Below, piece by piece: positions 52,274 to 60,923 of a DNA stretch of 64,000 nucleotides. The position numbers were made by a program, and so were the translations under genes. Within the stretch, counting starts at the first letter, position 1. The number at the start of each line of letters is the position of its first letter. Source of the DNA: UM-FILTER-47-13 sp964445195 (GTDB taxonomy: Bacteria > Pseudomonadota > Alphaproteobacteria > Micavibrionales > Micavibrionaceae); the NCBI GenBank assembly GCA_964445195.1, contig CAYUKA010000005.1, forward strand, positions 42,170 to 106,169, written 5' to 3'. The notes below the pieces were generated by a model. It ran no database searches. It was not told the origin of the DNA and worked only from the letters and a program-made list of their open reading frames with translations.

Positions 52274-52654
52274 ATGGCTCTTCTCCTGCTCGATATAGCC
52301 TTTTACATCCTGCACCTTGCCGTCACCGGCTTTAACCTGCTCGGCTGGATTCCGCGCGCGGCGCGGCGGTTGCACCGCTGGTGTGTTGGCGTAACGGCCT
52401 TTTGCTGGCTCGGCGCCGGGCTGTGGGTCGGTACGATCGGCTATTGCCCGCTGACCGACTGGCACTGGCGGATCAAACAGATGCGCGGCCAGTACGACCT
52501 GCCCGGCTCTTTCATCACGCATCTGCTGAACGGGGCCGGTCTGTATCCCGATCCCGTGCTGGTCGATTACGGTGTCGGCATCACCTTCGCCGTTATCGTC
52601 CTGATTACATTGGTCTTATGGTGGCGCGCGCGGCATATTGTCGCCCCATCCTGA
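52274..52654 (+). CDS. DUF2784 family membrane protein
   Basis: A 126-residue protein with about three to four hydrophobic segments: LLLLDIAFYILHLAVTGFNLLG, VGVTAFCWLGAGLWVGTI and a C-terminal ITFAVIVLITLVLWW. The conserved GYCPLTDWHWRIK between them is typical of DUF2784. No function is known. ATG 52274 is used; an upstream in-frame ATG lies inside the transporter gene. Confidence 0.82.
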   Translation: MALLLLDIAFYILHLAVTGFNLLGWIPRAARRLHRWCVGVTAFCWLGAGLWVGTIGYCPLTDWHWRIKQMRGQYDLPGSFITHLLNGAGLYPDPVLVDYGVGITFAVIVLITLVLWWRARHIVAPS

Positions 52655-52695
52655 ATCTGCTACATAGAGATGATTGTCGAGAAAAGGAAAGACGA

Positions 52696-53412
52696 ATGCG
52701 CGCCTTTGCCCTGTTATGTCTGCTGATCATGCTGGCCGGCCCGGCCTTTGCCCAGCCCGAAGACCCGTTGCTGGCCCTGCCCGAAGGACAGCTTGTCCTG
52801 AATATCTCGGCCACGGAGCGGCAGGAGGTTGAGCAGGATCTGCTGGTCGCCACCCTGTCTTACAACGCTGAAAACCGCGATGCCCGCGCCCTGCAGGACG
52901 AAATCAACAAGGCGATGGCCGATGCGTTGGCCGAAGCCAAAAAAGCCGATGAGGTCAAAACCGCAACCGGCGCCTACCGGGTTTATGAATATACCGAACA
53001 GCGCACCCGGGAAAAGCGCTGGCGCGGCAGCCAGTCGCTGACCCTGAAATCAAAAGACGCCGAAGCCCTGCTGGCGCTGGCCGGCAAGCTGCAGGACATG
53101 AAACTGACCATGGGCGGCCTGTCTTACACGCTGGCGCCGGAAACGGCGGTTGAAATTCAGGACCGCCTGATGGAAGCCGCGCTGAAACAGTTACAGACGC
53201 GCGCCGACCGCGCCGCCGCCGCGCTGGGGAAATCATCGGCCGCGCTGCGCGAGGTCAATGTGCAAAGCGGGCACGCGCCCCGGCCCGTCCACCATCAGAT
53301 GCGGGTCATGCAGGCCGAGGCCATGGCGGCGCCAATGGCCGCCCCGGTGGCTGAAGCCGGCGAAACCACCATAACCCTAAGCGTCTCGGCGCGGGCGATC
53401 CTGAAACCCTGA
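52696..53412 (+). CDS. SIMPL (DUF541) domain periplasmic protein
   Basis: A 238-residue protein with a signal peptide (MRAFALLCLLIMLAGPAFA) and a SIMPL domain: LNISATERQEVEQDLLVATLSY, DEINKAMADALAEAKK, and the YRVYEYTEQRTREKRWRGSQSLTL segment. Members are periplasmic or outer-membrane associated, and some are linked to oxidative stress. GAAAAGGAAAGACGA gives the start; an earlier in-frame ATG is in the DUF2784 gene. The C-terminus has a Met/Ala/Pro-rich stretch. Confidence 0.88.
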   Translation: MRAFALLCLLIMLAGPAFAQPEDPLLALPEGQLVLNISATERQEVEQDLLVATLSYNAENRDARALQDEINKAMADALAEAKKADEVKTATGAYRVYEYTEQRTREKRWRGSQSLTLKSKDAEALLALAGKLQDMKLTMGGLSYTLAPETAVEIQDRLMEAALKQLQTRADRAAAALGKSSAALREVNVQSGHAPRPVHHQMRVMQAEAMAAPMAAPVAEAGETTITLSVSARAILKP

Positions 53413-53442
53413 GAATAAGCGGTAAAATTAAAGGCACTGATT

Positions 53443-54324
53443 ATGAAACATGTCATGAAACGCTCCCATATGATTGCAATCGGCATTGCCGTCATTGCGA
53501 TCCTGCTCGCTGTCATGCTGATCCCGCAGGATACGGCACCGCCGCCGCCGCCGCACCCGATGGCGCTGCTGATTGACGGCCAGCCGGTCAGCCCGTTCTG
53601 CTTCATCAGCCGCACCGAAGACGACATGACGAATGCCTACCCTTTAAACAATTGCGATGATAACGGCGATCTCGTCGCCGACCCGGCCGGCGGCAACCCC
53701 GAATTCCATAGCAACTTTTCCGGCGCAGTGTACCAGTCACGCAGCTATGACTTCCTGCGCGGCCTTGTCGGGTATCGTTACCTTGGCGACGTGGACGGCC
53801 ACAAAGCGCTGTGGATTGTCGAGAATAGCGGCGGCTCGGGCTTTTTCAGCAGCCTTGTTATGGTCAGTCATGACCGGGAGGCCAATCATCTGCAGGTACA
53901 GGACAGCCTGGCCTTCGGCGACCGCTGCAATGGCGGCATTGTCACCGCCGCCGTGGTTGACGGCTCACTGACCTATGAGCGCGATATGACCCCGTTCGAC
54001 ATGATGGGTCTGGCCGGTGACGACTCCGATTCCGGGCAGCGCAGCGCCCTGCAAACCGCCCGCGCCGCCCAGCTGCCGGCTTGCGCCGCCTGCTGCTACG
54101 GCAAAGCGCGGTTCGTCCATAAAGATTTCATCGGTGTCGAGTTCGACGAACGCCTGGCCGCCGCTCTGCGCGGTAAAAGCTACCGGGACAAAGACACCGC
54201 GGAGCACTGCTTCGACCGGCTGGTGATCGACAAACTGTCCGGCGGCGAGATTTATTTCGACTCGGGCGCGTTTACAACCTTTGCCGCCACCGTCAGGGAT
54301 AACTGCCTTATCAGCACTGAATAA
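53443..54324 (+). CDS. Hypothetical signal-anchored protein, 293 aa
   Basis: I do not recognise it. A membrane anchor at about residues 9-27 (HMIAIGIAVIAILLAVMLIP) is followed by a Pro run (PPPPPHP) and a soluble domain with eight or more Cys, such as PFCFISR, NNCDDNGD, ACAACCYG and AEHCFD. The location (periplasm) and disulphides are inferred. It is not obviously related to its neighbours. Confidence 0.7.
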   Translation: MKHVMKRSHMIAIGIAVIAILLAVMLIPQDTAPPPPPHPMALLIDGQPVSPFCFISRTEDDMTNAYPLNNCDDNGDLVADPAGGNPEFHSNFSGAVYQSRSYDFLRGLVGYRYLGDVDGHKALWIVENSGGSGFFSSLVMVSHDREANHLQVQDSLAFGDRCNGGIVTAAVVDGSLTYERDMTPFDMMGLAGDDSDSGQRSALQTARAAQLPACAACCYGKARFVHKDFIGVEFDERLAAALRGKSYRDKDTAEHCFDRLVIDKLSGGEIYFDSGAFTTFAATVRDNCLISTE

Positions 54325-54334
54325 GCTGAAAAAC

Positions 54335-54363
54335 TTCACTTTTGGCGCTAAACGCGCTATAAT
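54335..54363 (+). promoter_or_regulatory. Sigma70-type promoter
   Basis: TTCACT at 54335-54340, a 17-base spacer and a perfect TATAAT at 54358-54363. It would transcribe a short upstream ORF (54411) and the 195-residue gene at 54481. Confidence 0.6.
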
Positions 54364-54410
54364 GGTAAATGGGATATTGACTTTTACAGGATGTAAAAGA
54401 GGATAAAATC

Positions 54411-54488
54411 ATGGCGGCAGGACACCGTTATTTAAAAGAATTATCACTTGTTTTCAGACCCTTAGATGAAAGGGGGCGTCATGGTTAG
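54411..54488 (+). CDS. Short upstream ORF, 25 aa, coupled to next gene
   Basis: It reads MAAGHRYLKELSL, then VFRPLDERGRHG. AAGAGGATAAAATC before the ATG is a good ribosome site. The stop TAG (54486-54488) overlaps the ATG of the next gene (54481), so translation of one could control the other. Four Leu codons fall within twelve, but the downstream gene is not a leucine gene. Confidence 0.45.
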   Translation: MAAGHRYLKELSLVFRPLDERGRHG

Positions 54489-55068
54489 TGACTCCACCCT
54501 CAATCAGGGTGTTCTGACTCCTGAACAGATGATTGCCAATGCCCGCGAGGCCGCTGAAGCCGCGCGCCAGAACCGCCTGCGCCCCGGCGCCAGCGAGGTT
54601 GAGCGCCTGCTGGCCGAACGCGACACGCCGCTGGACACCGTCCAGCTTTCACCGGTAGAAAGAATCCTGCAGGCCCGCGAACAAGAAGCACAGCGGGCGA
54701 TCGACAATAATTATTTTGAAAGCGACGAGTATATCCAGCTCAAAGTCAACCAGCTGCGGTCCCAGCTTTCGATCTATTCGAACCTGCCGGGCCTTGATCC
54801 CACGGGCGGTATCCTTGACTCGATCGAAGCCGAAATCCGTGAAATTCTCGAGAAACAGGCCGCCGATCTTGCGGAAAGTGAAGCCGCCGCGGCAGAAGCC
54901 GAAGCCCGGATCGCCGAGCAGGAACGGGAAAGGGCCAATGCCGCCCTGTCGCCCGAGGAAATGCTCCAGCGCGCCGCTGACAGCGTCAACGGCGTGACAC
55001 GACCAACAGAGGTCACCGATGCGGCCCAGCGCCTGCTCGACAGTTTACGCGTCGATACGACTGCCTGA
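54481..55068 (+). CDS. Hypothetical coiled-coil protein, 195 aa
   Basis: An acidic, mostly helical protein: MIANAREAAEAARQNRLRPG near the start, then EIREILEKQAADLAESEAAA and ARIAEQERERANAALSPEEM in the second half, a clear coiled-coil. No membrane segment or signal. AAAGGGGGCGTC sets ATG 54481; an ATG at 54466 is in frame but lies within that site. A palindromic repeat follows eight bases after the stop. Confidence 0.68.
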   Translation: MVSDSTLNQGVLTPEQMIANAREAAEAARQNRLRPGASEVERLLAERDTPLDTVQLSPVERILQAREQEAQRAIDNNYFESDEYIQLKVNQLRSQLSIYSNLPGLDPTGGILDSIEAEIREILEKQAADLAESEAAAAEAEARIAEQERERANAALSPEEMLQRAADSVNGVTRPTEVTDAAQRLLDSLRVDTTA

Positions 55069-55076
55069 TTGTTATT

Positions 55077-55174
55077 CTGTCATTGCGAGCGACCCGCGGG
55101 AGCGCGGCAATCCAGAGGCTGCCCGTTAGGAGACTTCCTGGATTGCTTCGTTGCTGCGCGCCTCGCAATGACAG
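55077..55174. repeat. Palindromic repeat (GTCATTGCGAG / GCAATCCAG type)
   Basis: CTGTCATTGCGAG (55077-55089) and CTCGCAATGACAG (55162-55174) are perfect outer arms; GCAATCCAG and CTGGATTGC lie inside. Confidence 0.88.
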
Positions 55175-55233
55175 CCGTAAATGAGTCGCCATACCCCCTT
55201 CATCCCCCGCGCTTTTTCCTGTATAGACACGCC

Positions 55234-56075
55234 ATGAGCAGTTTATCGGACATGGCCCTGCGCGTGCTGACCACCGCNNNNNNNNNNCGCACGAAAAAGC
55301 CGCGCTGACCCGCGATTTTGTTACATCATGGCGGCAGGACCCGGCGATGGCTGTCGGCAATACCGCCCTGCCCGACCGCCCGGCACGGCCGGACAGGCCG
55401 GAACTGCGCCCGCCAAATGAAATGCCGCGGCGTGGCAGGGCCGGAACCCTGAAAAGCAAGATCGCGCTGCTGCATGCGCTGGCGCATATCGAACTGAACG
55501 CCATCGACCTCGCCTGGGACGTCATGGCCCGTTTCGCCGCGCTGGCCGCAGAAAACGCCGGGCCGGACGACTTCGCCCTGCCCCGCGCCTTTTACGATGA
55601 CTGGTGCACCGTCGCCGATGACGAGGCCAAGCATTTCCTGATGCTCTCAGGCCGGCTGAACGAACTGGGTGCCGCCTATGGCGACCTGCCGGCCCATGAT
55701 GGCTTATGGGAGGCCTCGGCCAAAACCGCGCACGACTTCCCGGCCCGGCTGGCGGTCGTGCCGATGGTACTGGAGGCGCGCGGACTCGACGTGACGCCCG
55801 GCATGATCGCGGCCATGAAAAAACAGGGCGATAAGGAAACAGCGGCGTTGCTGCAGATCATTCATGATGACGAGATCACCCATGTCCGCGCCGGCACGGT
55901 ATGGTTTGAATCCTGGTGCGCGCACCACGAAAAGGATATCGAAACCACCTGGCAGGACCTTGTCCGCACCTATTTTAACGGCCCGCTCAAGCGCCCCTTT
56001 AATGATGACAGCCGTGAAAAGGCCGGCATGATCCGGGACTGGTACGAGCCTCTGGCCGATATGCAGGAATCCTGA
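55234..56075 (+). CDS. DUF455 ferritin-like protein, interrupted by assembly gap
   Basis: The N-terminus MSSLSDMALRVLTT (55234-55275) and the body, which resumes as HEKAALTRDFVTSWRQ at 55290, are in different frames only because ten N stand between them. About five missing bases would restore one frame. The body has the family core ALPDRPARPDRPELRPP, LLHALAHIELNAIDLAWDV and a second helix pair with HDDEITHVRAG. The Glu/His pattern is that of a diiron ferritin-like fold. The function is not established. Confidence 0.85.
55278..55287. other. Assembly gap (10 N)
   Basis: Ten N, a scaffolding placeholder. Its true length is unknown; the frames on either side are consistent with 5, 8 or 11 bases. 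Confidence 0.95.
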
Positions 56076-56106
56076 GCTGCATCAGCGCAAATCCTCCCTT
56101 CCTTCA

Positions 56107-56146
56107 CCGTCATTTCGAGACGGCAAAACCGGGGTCGCAATGACGG
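56107..56146. repeat. Short copy of the GTCATTGCGAG-type repeat
   Basis: CCGTCATTTCGA and TCGCAATGACGG are inverted arms with one mismatch around a 16-base centre, in the gap between the DUF455 gene and the hydroxylase fusion. Confidence 0.7.
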
Positions 56147-56261
56147 CGGACTGAATATATCAGCACACGAAACGGGTTGCCTTTTGGCGGAAACAGCAAG
56201 ATTTTATCGCCTCTTATGTGATACAATGAAATACAGAGGAAACTGATTTCATTGACAAATC

Positions 56262-58103
56262 ATGGTGCTGCAGGATATTTCGGATCTGACGCTGAAACGC
56301 TGGCTGGCCATCGCCACGCCGGATGAGCGGATATTCATTCTTTATATCGTGTCGGCCGTTGCGCTGGCCTTTGCCTCGTTCCTGTTTTACCGGCTGGTCA
56401 CGCCACAGGAAAAGCCGGAGAAAATCGATAAAGGCTTTTGGGCCTACCTTCTGGATAAAGACGTCTTCCTGCATAAATCGGCCCGGCAGGATTATATTTA
56501 CTTTTTCGTCAACGGGCTGATTTATGTCGGCATCATCTCGCAGCTGCTGCTCAGTACCCATTTCTTCATGGTGCTGTTTTACGCCGGCCTGCAAAATATG
56601 TTCGGCATCGCCGAAACAGCCATTATGCCGGTCGAGCTATGGACGATCGCGCTTTATACACTCGTCTATGCCCTGTTCCTTGATTTCGCGATCTTCATTA
56701 CGCATTACGCCCAGCACAAAATCCCGATCCTGTGGCAATTCCACAAAGTCCACCATTCCGCCGAAGTGTTGACGCCGATCACACTGTACCGGATGCATCC
56801 GGTCGATTTGTTTGTCGCCGGTGTTGTCGCCTCGCTGCTGGCCGGCCTGGCCTTTGCCGGTTACTACTACCTGACCGCCGAAACGCCGCAAGCCTACGAA
56901 ATCATGGGCGTCAATATACTCGTCTTCCTGTTTTACCTGCTCGGCTATAATCTGCGCCACTCGCATATCTGGCTGAATTACCCCGGCTGGCTCTCTCATA
57001 TCTTCATCAGCCCGGCCCAGCACCAGATTCATCACAGCGTTGCGCCCAAACATTTCGACAAGAATCTCGGCCTGATTTTCGCCTTCTGGGACAAGCTGTT
57101 TGGCACGCTCTATGTGCCCAGAACCTATGAAAAGCTTGAATACGGCATCAACAAGAAAAAGCCGAACCCGTTCGATTCGGTCTGGGACCTTTACATGCAA
57201 CCCTTCAGGAATGCCTGGAAAATCGTCAAACCGAACGAGCGCTATACGGAACGGGCGCTGGTGTTCATGCTGATGCTGGCATTTATCGGCATCAATTACG
57301 CCGCGTTCTGGGGCCTTGACCGCAAGGCCATCGCCAACAGCTTTACCCTGCCATCGGTTCATATCGAGGAACTGACCTGGACCGAGGTCCGCCGCGCGCT
57401 TGACCGCGAAGATATTGATACGATCATTATCCCGACCGGCGGCACCGAACAAAACGGCCCGCATGTTGTCCTCGGCAAGCATAATTACGTGATCCGCCAC
57501 ACCGCCGGTGAAATCGCCGCGCGGCTCGGCCATGCCGTCGTCGCGCCGGTGATGGCCTATGTGCCGGAAGAGCCGCACATGGGATGGGCCGGTACAGTTT
57601 CGGTTCCCGAAGACGTGTTTGAAGCCGTGCTGGAAGCCGCCGCGCAAAGCTATAAGACCCACGGCTTCCGGAACATCCTGTTCATTGGCGACAGCGCCGG
57701 CAACCAGAACCCGCAGATACGCGTGGCCGAAAAACTGACCGCCGCCTGGCAGGACGACAATGTGCGGGTGTTTCATATCGGCGATTACTACAGCGCCAAT
57801 AACCAGATCGGCTGGCTGGAGGGGCAAGGGTATACCCGTGAACAGATCGGCGGCCATGCCGGCATTCGCGACACCTCGGAAATGCTGTTCATCCACCCGG
57901 ACGGTTTCCGTGAAAACCCGGTCACCATTGACGGGCAGAGCACCGGCTATAACGGCGAACCGGACAAAGCCAGCGCCGCGATCGGCGAACAAATGGCGGA
58001 GCTGAAGATCCAGGCCGCTCTGTCGCAGATCGAAACGCTGCTGGGGGACCGTGCGGCGCAAAGAGAAAAACGGGAAGAATTATCGGGCGTGCCCTACCGC
58101 TAA
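56262..58103 (+). CDS. Fusion of fatty-acid hydroxylase and creatininase-family domains
   Basis: A 613-residue two-part protein. Residues ~1-350 are a sterol desaturase/fatty-acid hydroxylase-type membrane diiron oxygenase: several membrane segments and His boxes HYAQH (148-152), HKVHH (161-165), HSH (233-235) and HQIHH (254-258). Residues ~365-600 are a creatininase-type hydrolase: IIIPTGGTEQNGPHVVLGKHN, AYVPEEPHMGWAGTVS and LFIGDSAGNQ. The latter has Asn where the creatinine enzyme has a metal-binding His, which I recall as a known subfamily variant. One ORF covers both, with no frameshift visible. The substrates are unknown. Confidence 0.87.
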   Translation: MVLQDISDLTLKRWLAIATPDERIFILYIVSAVALAFASFLFYRLVTPQEKPEKIDKGFWAYLLDKDVFLHKSARQDYIYFFVNGLIYVGIISQLLLSTHFFMVLFYAGLQNMFGIAETAIMPVELWTIALYTLVYALFLDFAIFITHYAQHKIPILWQFHKVHHSAEVLTPITLYRMHPVDLFVAGVVASLLAGLAFAGYYYLTAETPQAYEIMGVNILVFLFYLLGYNLRHSHIWLNYPGWLSHIFISPAQHQIHHSVAPKHFDKNLGLIFAFWDKLFGTLYVPRTYEKLEYGINKKKPNPFDSVWDLYMQPFRNAWKIVKPNERYTERALVFMLMLAFIGINYAAFWGLDRKAIANSFTLPSVHIEELTWTEVRRALDREDIDTIIIPTGGTEQNGPHVVLGKHNYVIRHTAGEIAARLGHAVVAPVMAYVPEEPHMGWAGTVSVPEDVFEAVLEAAAQSYKTHGFRNILFIGDSAGNQNPQIRVAEKLTAAWQDDNVRVFHIGDYYSANNQIGWLEGQGYTREQIGGHAGIRDTSEMLFIHPDGFRENPVTIDGQSTGYNGEPDKASAAIGEQMAELKIQAALSQIETLLGDRAAQREKREELSGVPYR

Positions 58104-58113
58104 AGCCGGTGCA

Positions 58114-58812
58114 TCATTGCAGGCCGCCAACCTTGCGCGCCACGAACAGATTATAACGCACGGTCATGACCGCATAGGTGCGATAGCCGATAAAGCTCTC
58201 CCGCACAATTTCATCGGCCCCCGCGGCACGGGCTTCGGCAGCGATAATATCGGGATTGTGACGAAACAGTTCGAGATTGCCGACGACAAAGCGGCCGTCT
58301 TCTGTGCGGCCCGGACGCCACTTTTTGACCAGCGTTTCACGCAGCGGGTGCCGCGTTGTCGGCATATAGGTAAACGCGATCAGCCCACCGGGCCGTGTCA
58401 CACGGGCCATCTCACGGATCACCGGGTTAATGTTGCCGATATTCTCCATCAGCCCGGCCGCCGCCGTCATATCGAAATGGCCGTCATCATAAGGAAAACG
58501 CTCCCTGGCCGCATCAAGCCGGTGCAGGTCTTCGGCAAGGCCGTGATGCGCACAACGCTCCAGCATCCGGGTGGATATATCGATCCCGGCTACGCACAGA
58601 CGTTTATTAACCGCCCGGCATTTGCGGGCCAGCAGGCCGGTGCCTATCCCGACATCCAGCAATCGCGGCGTACCCGGATGCTGTTTTAAAAACGGTGTCA
58701 GCTTGTCGAGAATACGATCAGGCGCGTGATAATCCCAGCCGGCCACATCGCTGTCATAATGGCGGGCCCAATCATCGTAATGCATCTCGGGCGTGATGAT
58801 GCTTTTGAACAT
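58114..58812 (-). CDS. Class I SAM-dependent methyltransferase
   Basis: A 232-residue methyltransferase with the SAM motif LLDVGIGTGLLARKC, the acidic loop GIDIS, and DMTAAAGLMENIG with the later GLIAFTYMP. It belongs to the Methyltransf_11/25 type; the substrate is not known. The frame is open to 58929, but Met at 58812 before FKSIITPEMHYDDWARHYD is the natural start. It is convergent with the hydroxylase fusion, ten bases apart. Confidence 0.85.
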   Translation of the reverse strand: MFKSIITPEMHYDDWARHYDSDVAGWDYHAPDRILDKLTPFLKQHPGTPRLLDVGIGTGLLARKCRAVNKRLCVAGIDISTRMLERCAHHGLAEDLHRLDAARERFPYDDGHFDMTAAAGLMENIGNINPVIREMARVTRPGGLIAFTYMPTTRHPLRETLVKKWRPGRTEDGRFVVGNLELFRHNPDIIAAEARAAGADEIVRESFIGYRTYAVMTVRYNLFVARKVGGLQ

Positions 58813-58956
58813 AGGTCGCTTAAAAAACCGTGACGGTTTGGTTGTGATAAAGAAGCGCGAATGCGCTCTGCAAGATCCAGTCATTTTATTATGCGGAAAA
58901 AGCGCCGCCCCCAGAAGAGGCGCCGGCAAACTGTCCCCAGCTACTTTGTGAAATAC

Positions 58957-59238
58957 CTAATGCGCGCGGGGCCGCCAGCCTTCGCTATAGCCCTGCCCGC
59001 AGATGTCTTCATACCCCCGGCCGGCAGGAATATTCTCGCACAGCTCCAGAACGCACCGTTTCCCGGTCGCGTCTTCGCACGCGGTTTCACTTTCAAACAC
59101 GGCGATCTCGCTGCGGGCAATTTTACGCTCAACCGCCCAGTCAAAGGCATAGCCTTTGACATACAGGTAATGCGCCGCCAGCGACAGGCCAAACAGCACC
59201 GCTAAAAACACACCGATTGATAACGCGTCCTTATCCAT
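58957..59238 (-). CDS. Hypothetical single-span protein, 93 aa
   Basis: A membrane segment at about residues 7-26 (LSIGVFLAVLFGLSLAAHYL) is followed by a Cys-containing soluble part with FESETACEDATGKRCVLELC and GYEDICGQGYSEG. This suggests a small periplasmic domain with disulphides. AAGGACCTCTC before the ATG supports the start. It is divergent from the gene at 59429, with an AT-rich palindrome between them. Confidence 0.65.
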   Translation of the reverse strand: MDKDALSIGVFLAVLFGLSLAAHYLYVKGYAFDWAVERKIARSEIAVFESETACEDATGKRCVLELCENIPAGRGYEDICGQGYSEGWRPRAH

Positions 59239-59309
59239 GAGAGGTCCTTCTCTGAAACAGTACCAAGCCTATCATTCCAGCTTCGCCAAAAGCGTGCAAG
59301 CGGCAAATA

Positions 59310-59334
59310 GATAAAATTTTATATAAATTTTATC
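59310..59334. promoter_or_regulatory. AT-rich palindrome, possible operator
   Basis: GATAAAATTT (59310-59319) and AAATTTTATC (59325-59334) are perfect 10-bp inverted arms with a 5-base centre TATAT. It lies in the divergent gap 59239-59428, where a dimeric regulator could bind. Confidence 0.45.
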
Positions 59335-59428
59335 GAAGTAAAAATGAAATATATAAAACTTTATCTAAAATTAAACCCGCCTTTACCTCGCCGCACTATA
59401 TTTGGGTTAACAATAAAGAGACAAAAGA

Positions 59429-59851
59429 ATGAAATACGAATTTCAAAATATTTCAAACCGGGAACGGGAGGCACCACAACCGGGCGGGAGTCGGGAAACG
59501 CGTGACCAGACACACCACGACACGCAGCATGACTCTCTTTTCGGCATGATGCTCTTTTCCTGCTTTTGTGGGGATGCACTGGAAGAGCTGGCCGCCGAAG
59601 CCATGAACATACCGCAACAGGGCCGCGAGTTGGACGTCGGCAAAGCCGTTGACCTTTACGAGGAAATACGGCGCGACCGGACAAACGGAGGTTTCGTAAT
59701 AGGGGAAAAGAAAGTCCTGAACGGTATGTTTAACGGCTTCGGCGGCGCCGAATTTCCAGACCGGGAAGCGGCGGCCCCCGCCCTGCCGGCACTCACAGTT
59801 TCTGCAAGGGGCCAGGGGACATATGTTACGTCCCCTGCGCCGGCCGCCTGA
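59429..59851 (+). CDS. Hypothetical protein, 140 aa
   Basis: A soluble protein that I cannot assign. The first 35 residues are polar and His-rich (DQTHHDTQHD), followed by FGMMLFSCFCGDALEELAAEAM, which could be a short hydrophobic helix, and a C-terminal Ala/Pro-rich stretch. AAAGAGACAAAAGA gives a weak ribosome site. It is divergent from the 93-residue gene. Confidence 0.5.
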   Translation: MKYEFQNISNREREAPQPGGSRETRDQTHHDTQHDSLFGMMLFSCFCGDALEELAAEAMNIPQQGRELDVGKAVDLYEEIRRDRTNGGFVIGEKKVLNGMFNGFGGAEFPDREAAAPALPALTVSARGQGTYVTSPAPAA

Positions 59852-59875
59852 AATACTGAGCGCACAGCCATGAAT

Positions 59876-59903
59876 TTGATTCAGCCCGCCTTGCAGCTAT
59901 GAT
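59876..59903 (+). promoter_or_regulatory. Possible promoter
   Basis: TTGATT at 59876-59881, 16 bases, then TATGAT at 59898-59903, about 55 bases before the gene at 59966. Confidence 0.4.
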
Positions 59904-59965
59904 AGAATTGTAAGGTTATTAATTTTATTCAGGGCCGCCGTTTTATTCCGCCCACCATTGCACCG

Positions 59966-60922
59966 ATGTCAGAATTCAACACGTCACTATTGCGGGAAAA
60001 GTTCGTTCTGCACGACGCCATGCCGGAAAACCGGGATGACGACAAGCCGCTGGTCGCGCTGAGCAACCGGATGAAAGTTCCGCTGATCAGCCGTGACGGT
60101 CTGTACGAAGACCATTACGTCGTCCGCGCCCAAAACATGCATACGGCGATCCGCCTCGCCGCCCGGATGACCAAGGATTTTTACGATTACGGGCCGCTGA
60201 TGGACCGGGCGAAGCCGTTCGCATGGGATAAGGCCTATCACGCCATTACCAAGGGCTATGAAAGCGAATGGAACCCGCAGCGATGGGTTGCGGTATACCA
60301 GAACGGCCGGGCCGTGTTCGAAGAGGGTGAATCCCACCGCCACCCTTTCCTTGATGTTATCGAGCAGTGCGACGCCCGCAATAGCGGCGATTACGAAAAA
60401 GCCATAGAAATCGCCAAAGACGCCTTCAAACAGGCCGGCAAAAACGTCACCATTGATCACGATGCCAATGTCGCGCTGGTGATGAAGGTGACGGCCGATG
60501 AAGGCAAGTGCGGCGTGATCCTACGCGGTCCGAATAAAACCACGACATTTAACCTGACAGCGCACGGCCGCGGCGGCCGCGATGTCCGCGCCTCGCAATG
60601 CCTGACGGCGGCAGCCGCGTTTCTGGAAGGGATCCAGCTCGCGTTCCTGGTCGGTATGAGCAAGCAGAAGCTGCGTTACGAGCTGATCGAAGCCGGCTCG
60701 GACGACGCCCATAAGGCAGATGCCGCCAGCCGCAAGATCGGCCGCCTGAACAACGCCATCGCCCAGTTCGAGAACCTGCTCAATGTCGCCTACCGGCCGG
60801 ACCGGCCCAACTTCTCGGAAATGATCGACGAAGCCGAGGAGTTCGCCCGCAAAATCCTCGCCCATGAAATCGAGGCTAAAATCGCCACCGGCGAGCTCGA
60901 TAAAGGCGACTGGGTAGTATGA
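59966..60922 (+). CDS. Hypothetical protein, 318 aa
   Basis: A soluble, charged protein with no family I recognise. Notable stretches are LVALSNRMKVPLISRDGLYEDH, NMHTAIRLAARMTKDFYDYG, TFNLTAHGRGGRDVRASQCL and a helical end EEFARKILAHEIEAKIATGE. The regular helix/strand mix and codon use like its neighbours support a real gene. No Shine-Dalgarno site is obvious before the ATG. Confidence 0.75.
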   Translation: MSEFNTSLLREKFVLHDAMPENRDDDKPLVALSNRMKVPLISRDGLYEDHYVVRAQNMHTAIRLAARMTKDFYDYGPLMDRAKPFAWDKAYHAITKGYESEWNPQRWVAVYQNGRAVFEEGESHRHPFLDVIEQCDARNSGDYEKAIEIAKDAFKQAGKNVTIDHDANVALVMKVTADEGKCGVILRGPNKTTTFNLTAHGRGGRDVRASQCLTAAAAFLEGIQLAFLVGMSKQKLRYELIEAGSDDAHKADAASRKIGRLNNAIAQFENLLNVAYRPDRPNFSEMIDEAEEFARKILAHEIEAKIATGELDKGDWVV

Positions 60923-60923
60923 G

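Noticed and set aside
55234..56075. DUF455 gene as a frameshifted pseudogene
   Set aside because: The only frame change coincides with the ten-N gap.
22468..56146. Possible CRISPR array or IS ends among the palindromic repeats
   Set aside because: Copies are single, far apart, without spacers of constant length and without a transposase gene.
56637..58061. Minus-strand open frame of 474 codons opposite the hydroxylase/creatininase fusion
   Set aside because: The plus strand encodes intact His boxes and creatininase motifs; the antisense product is low-information.
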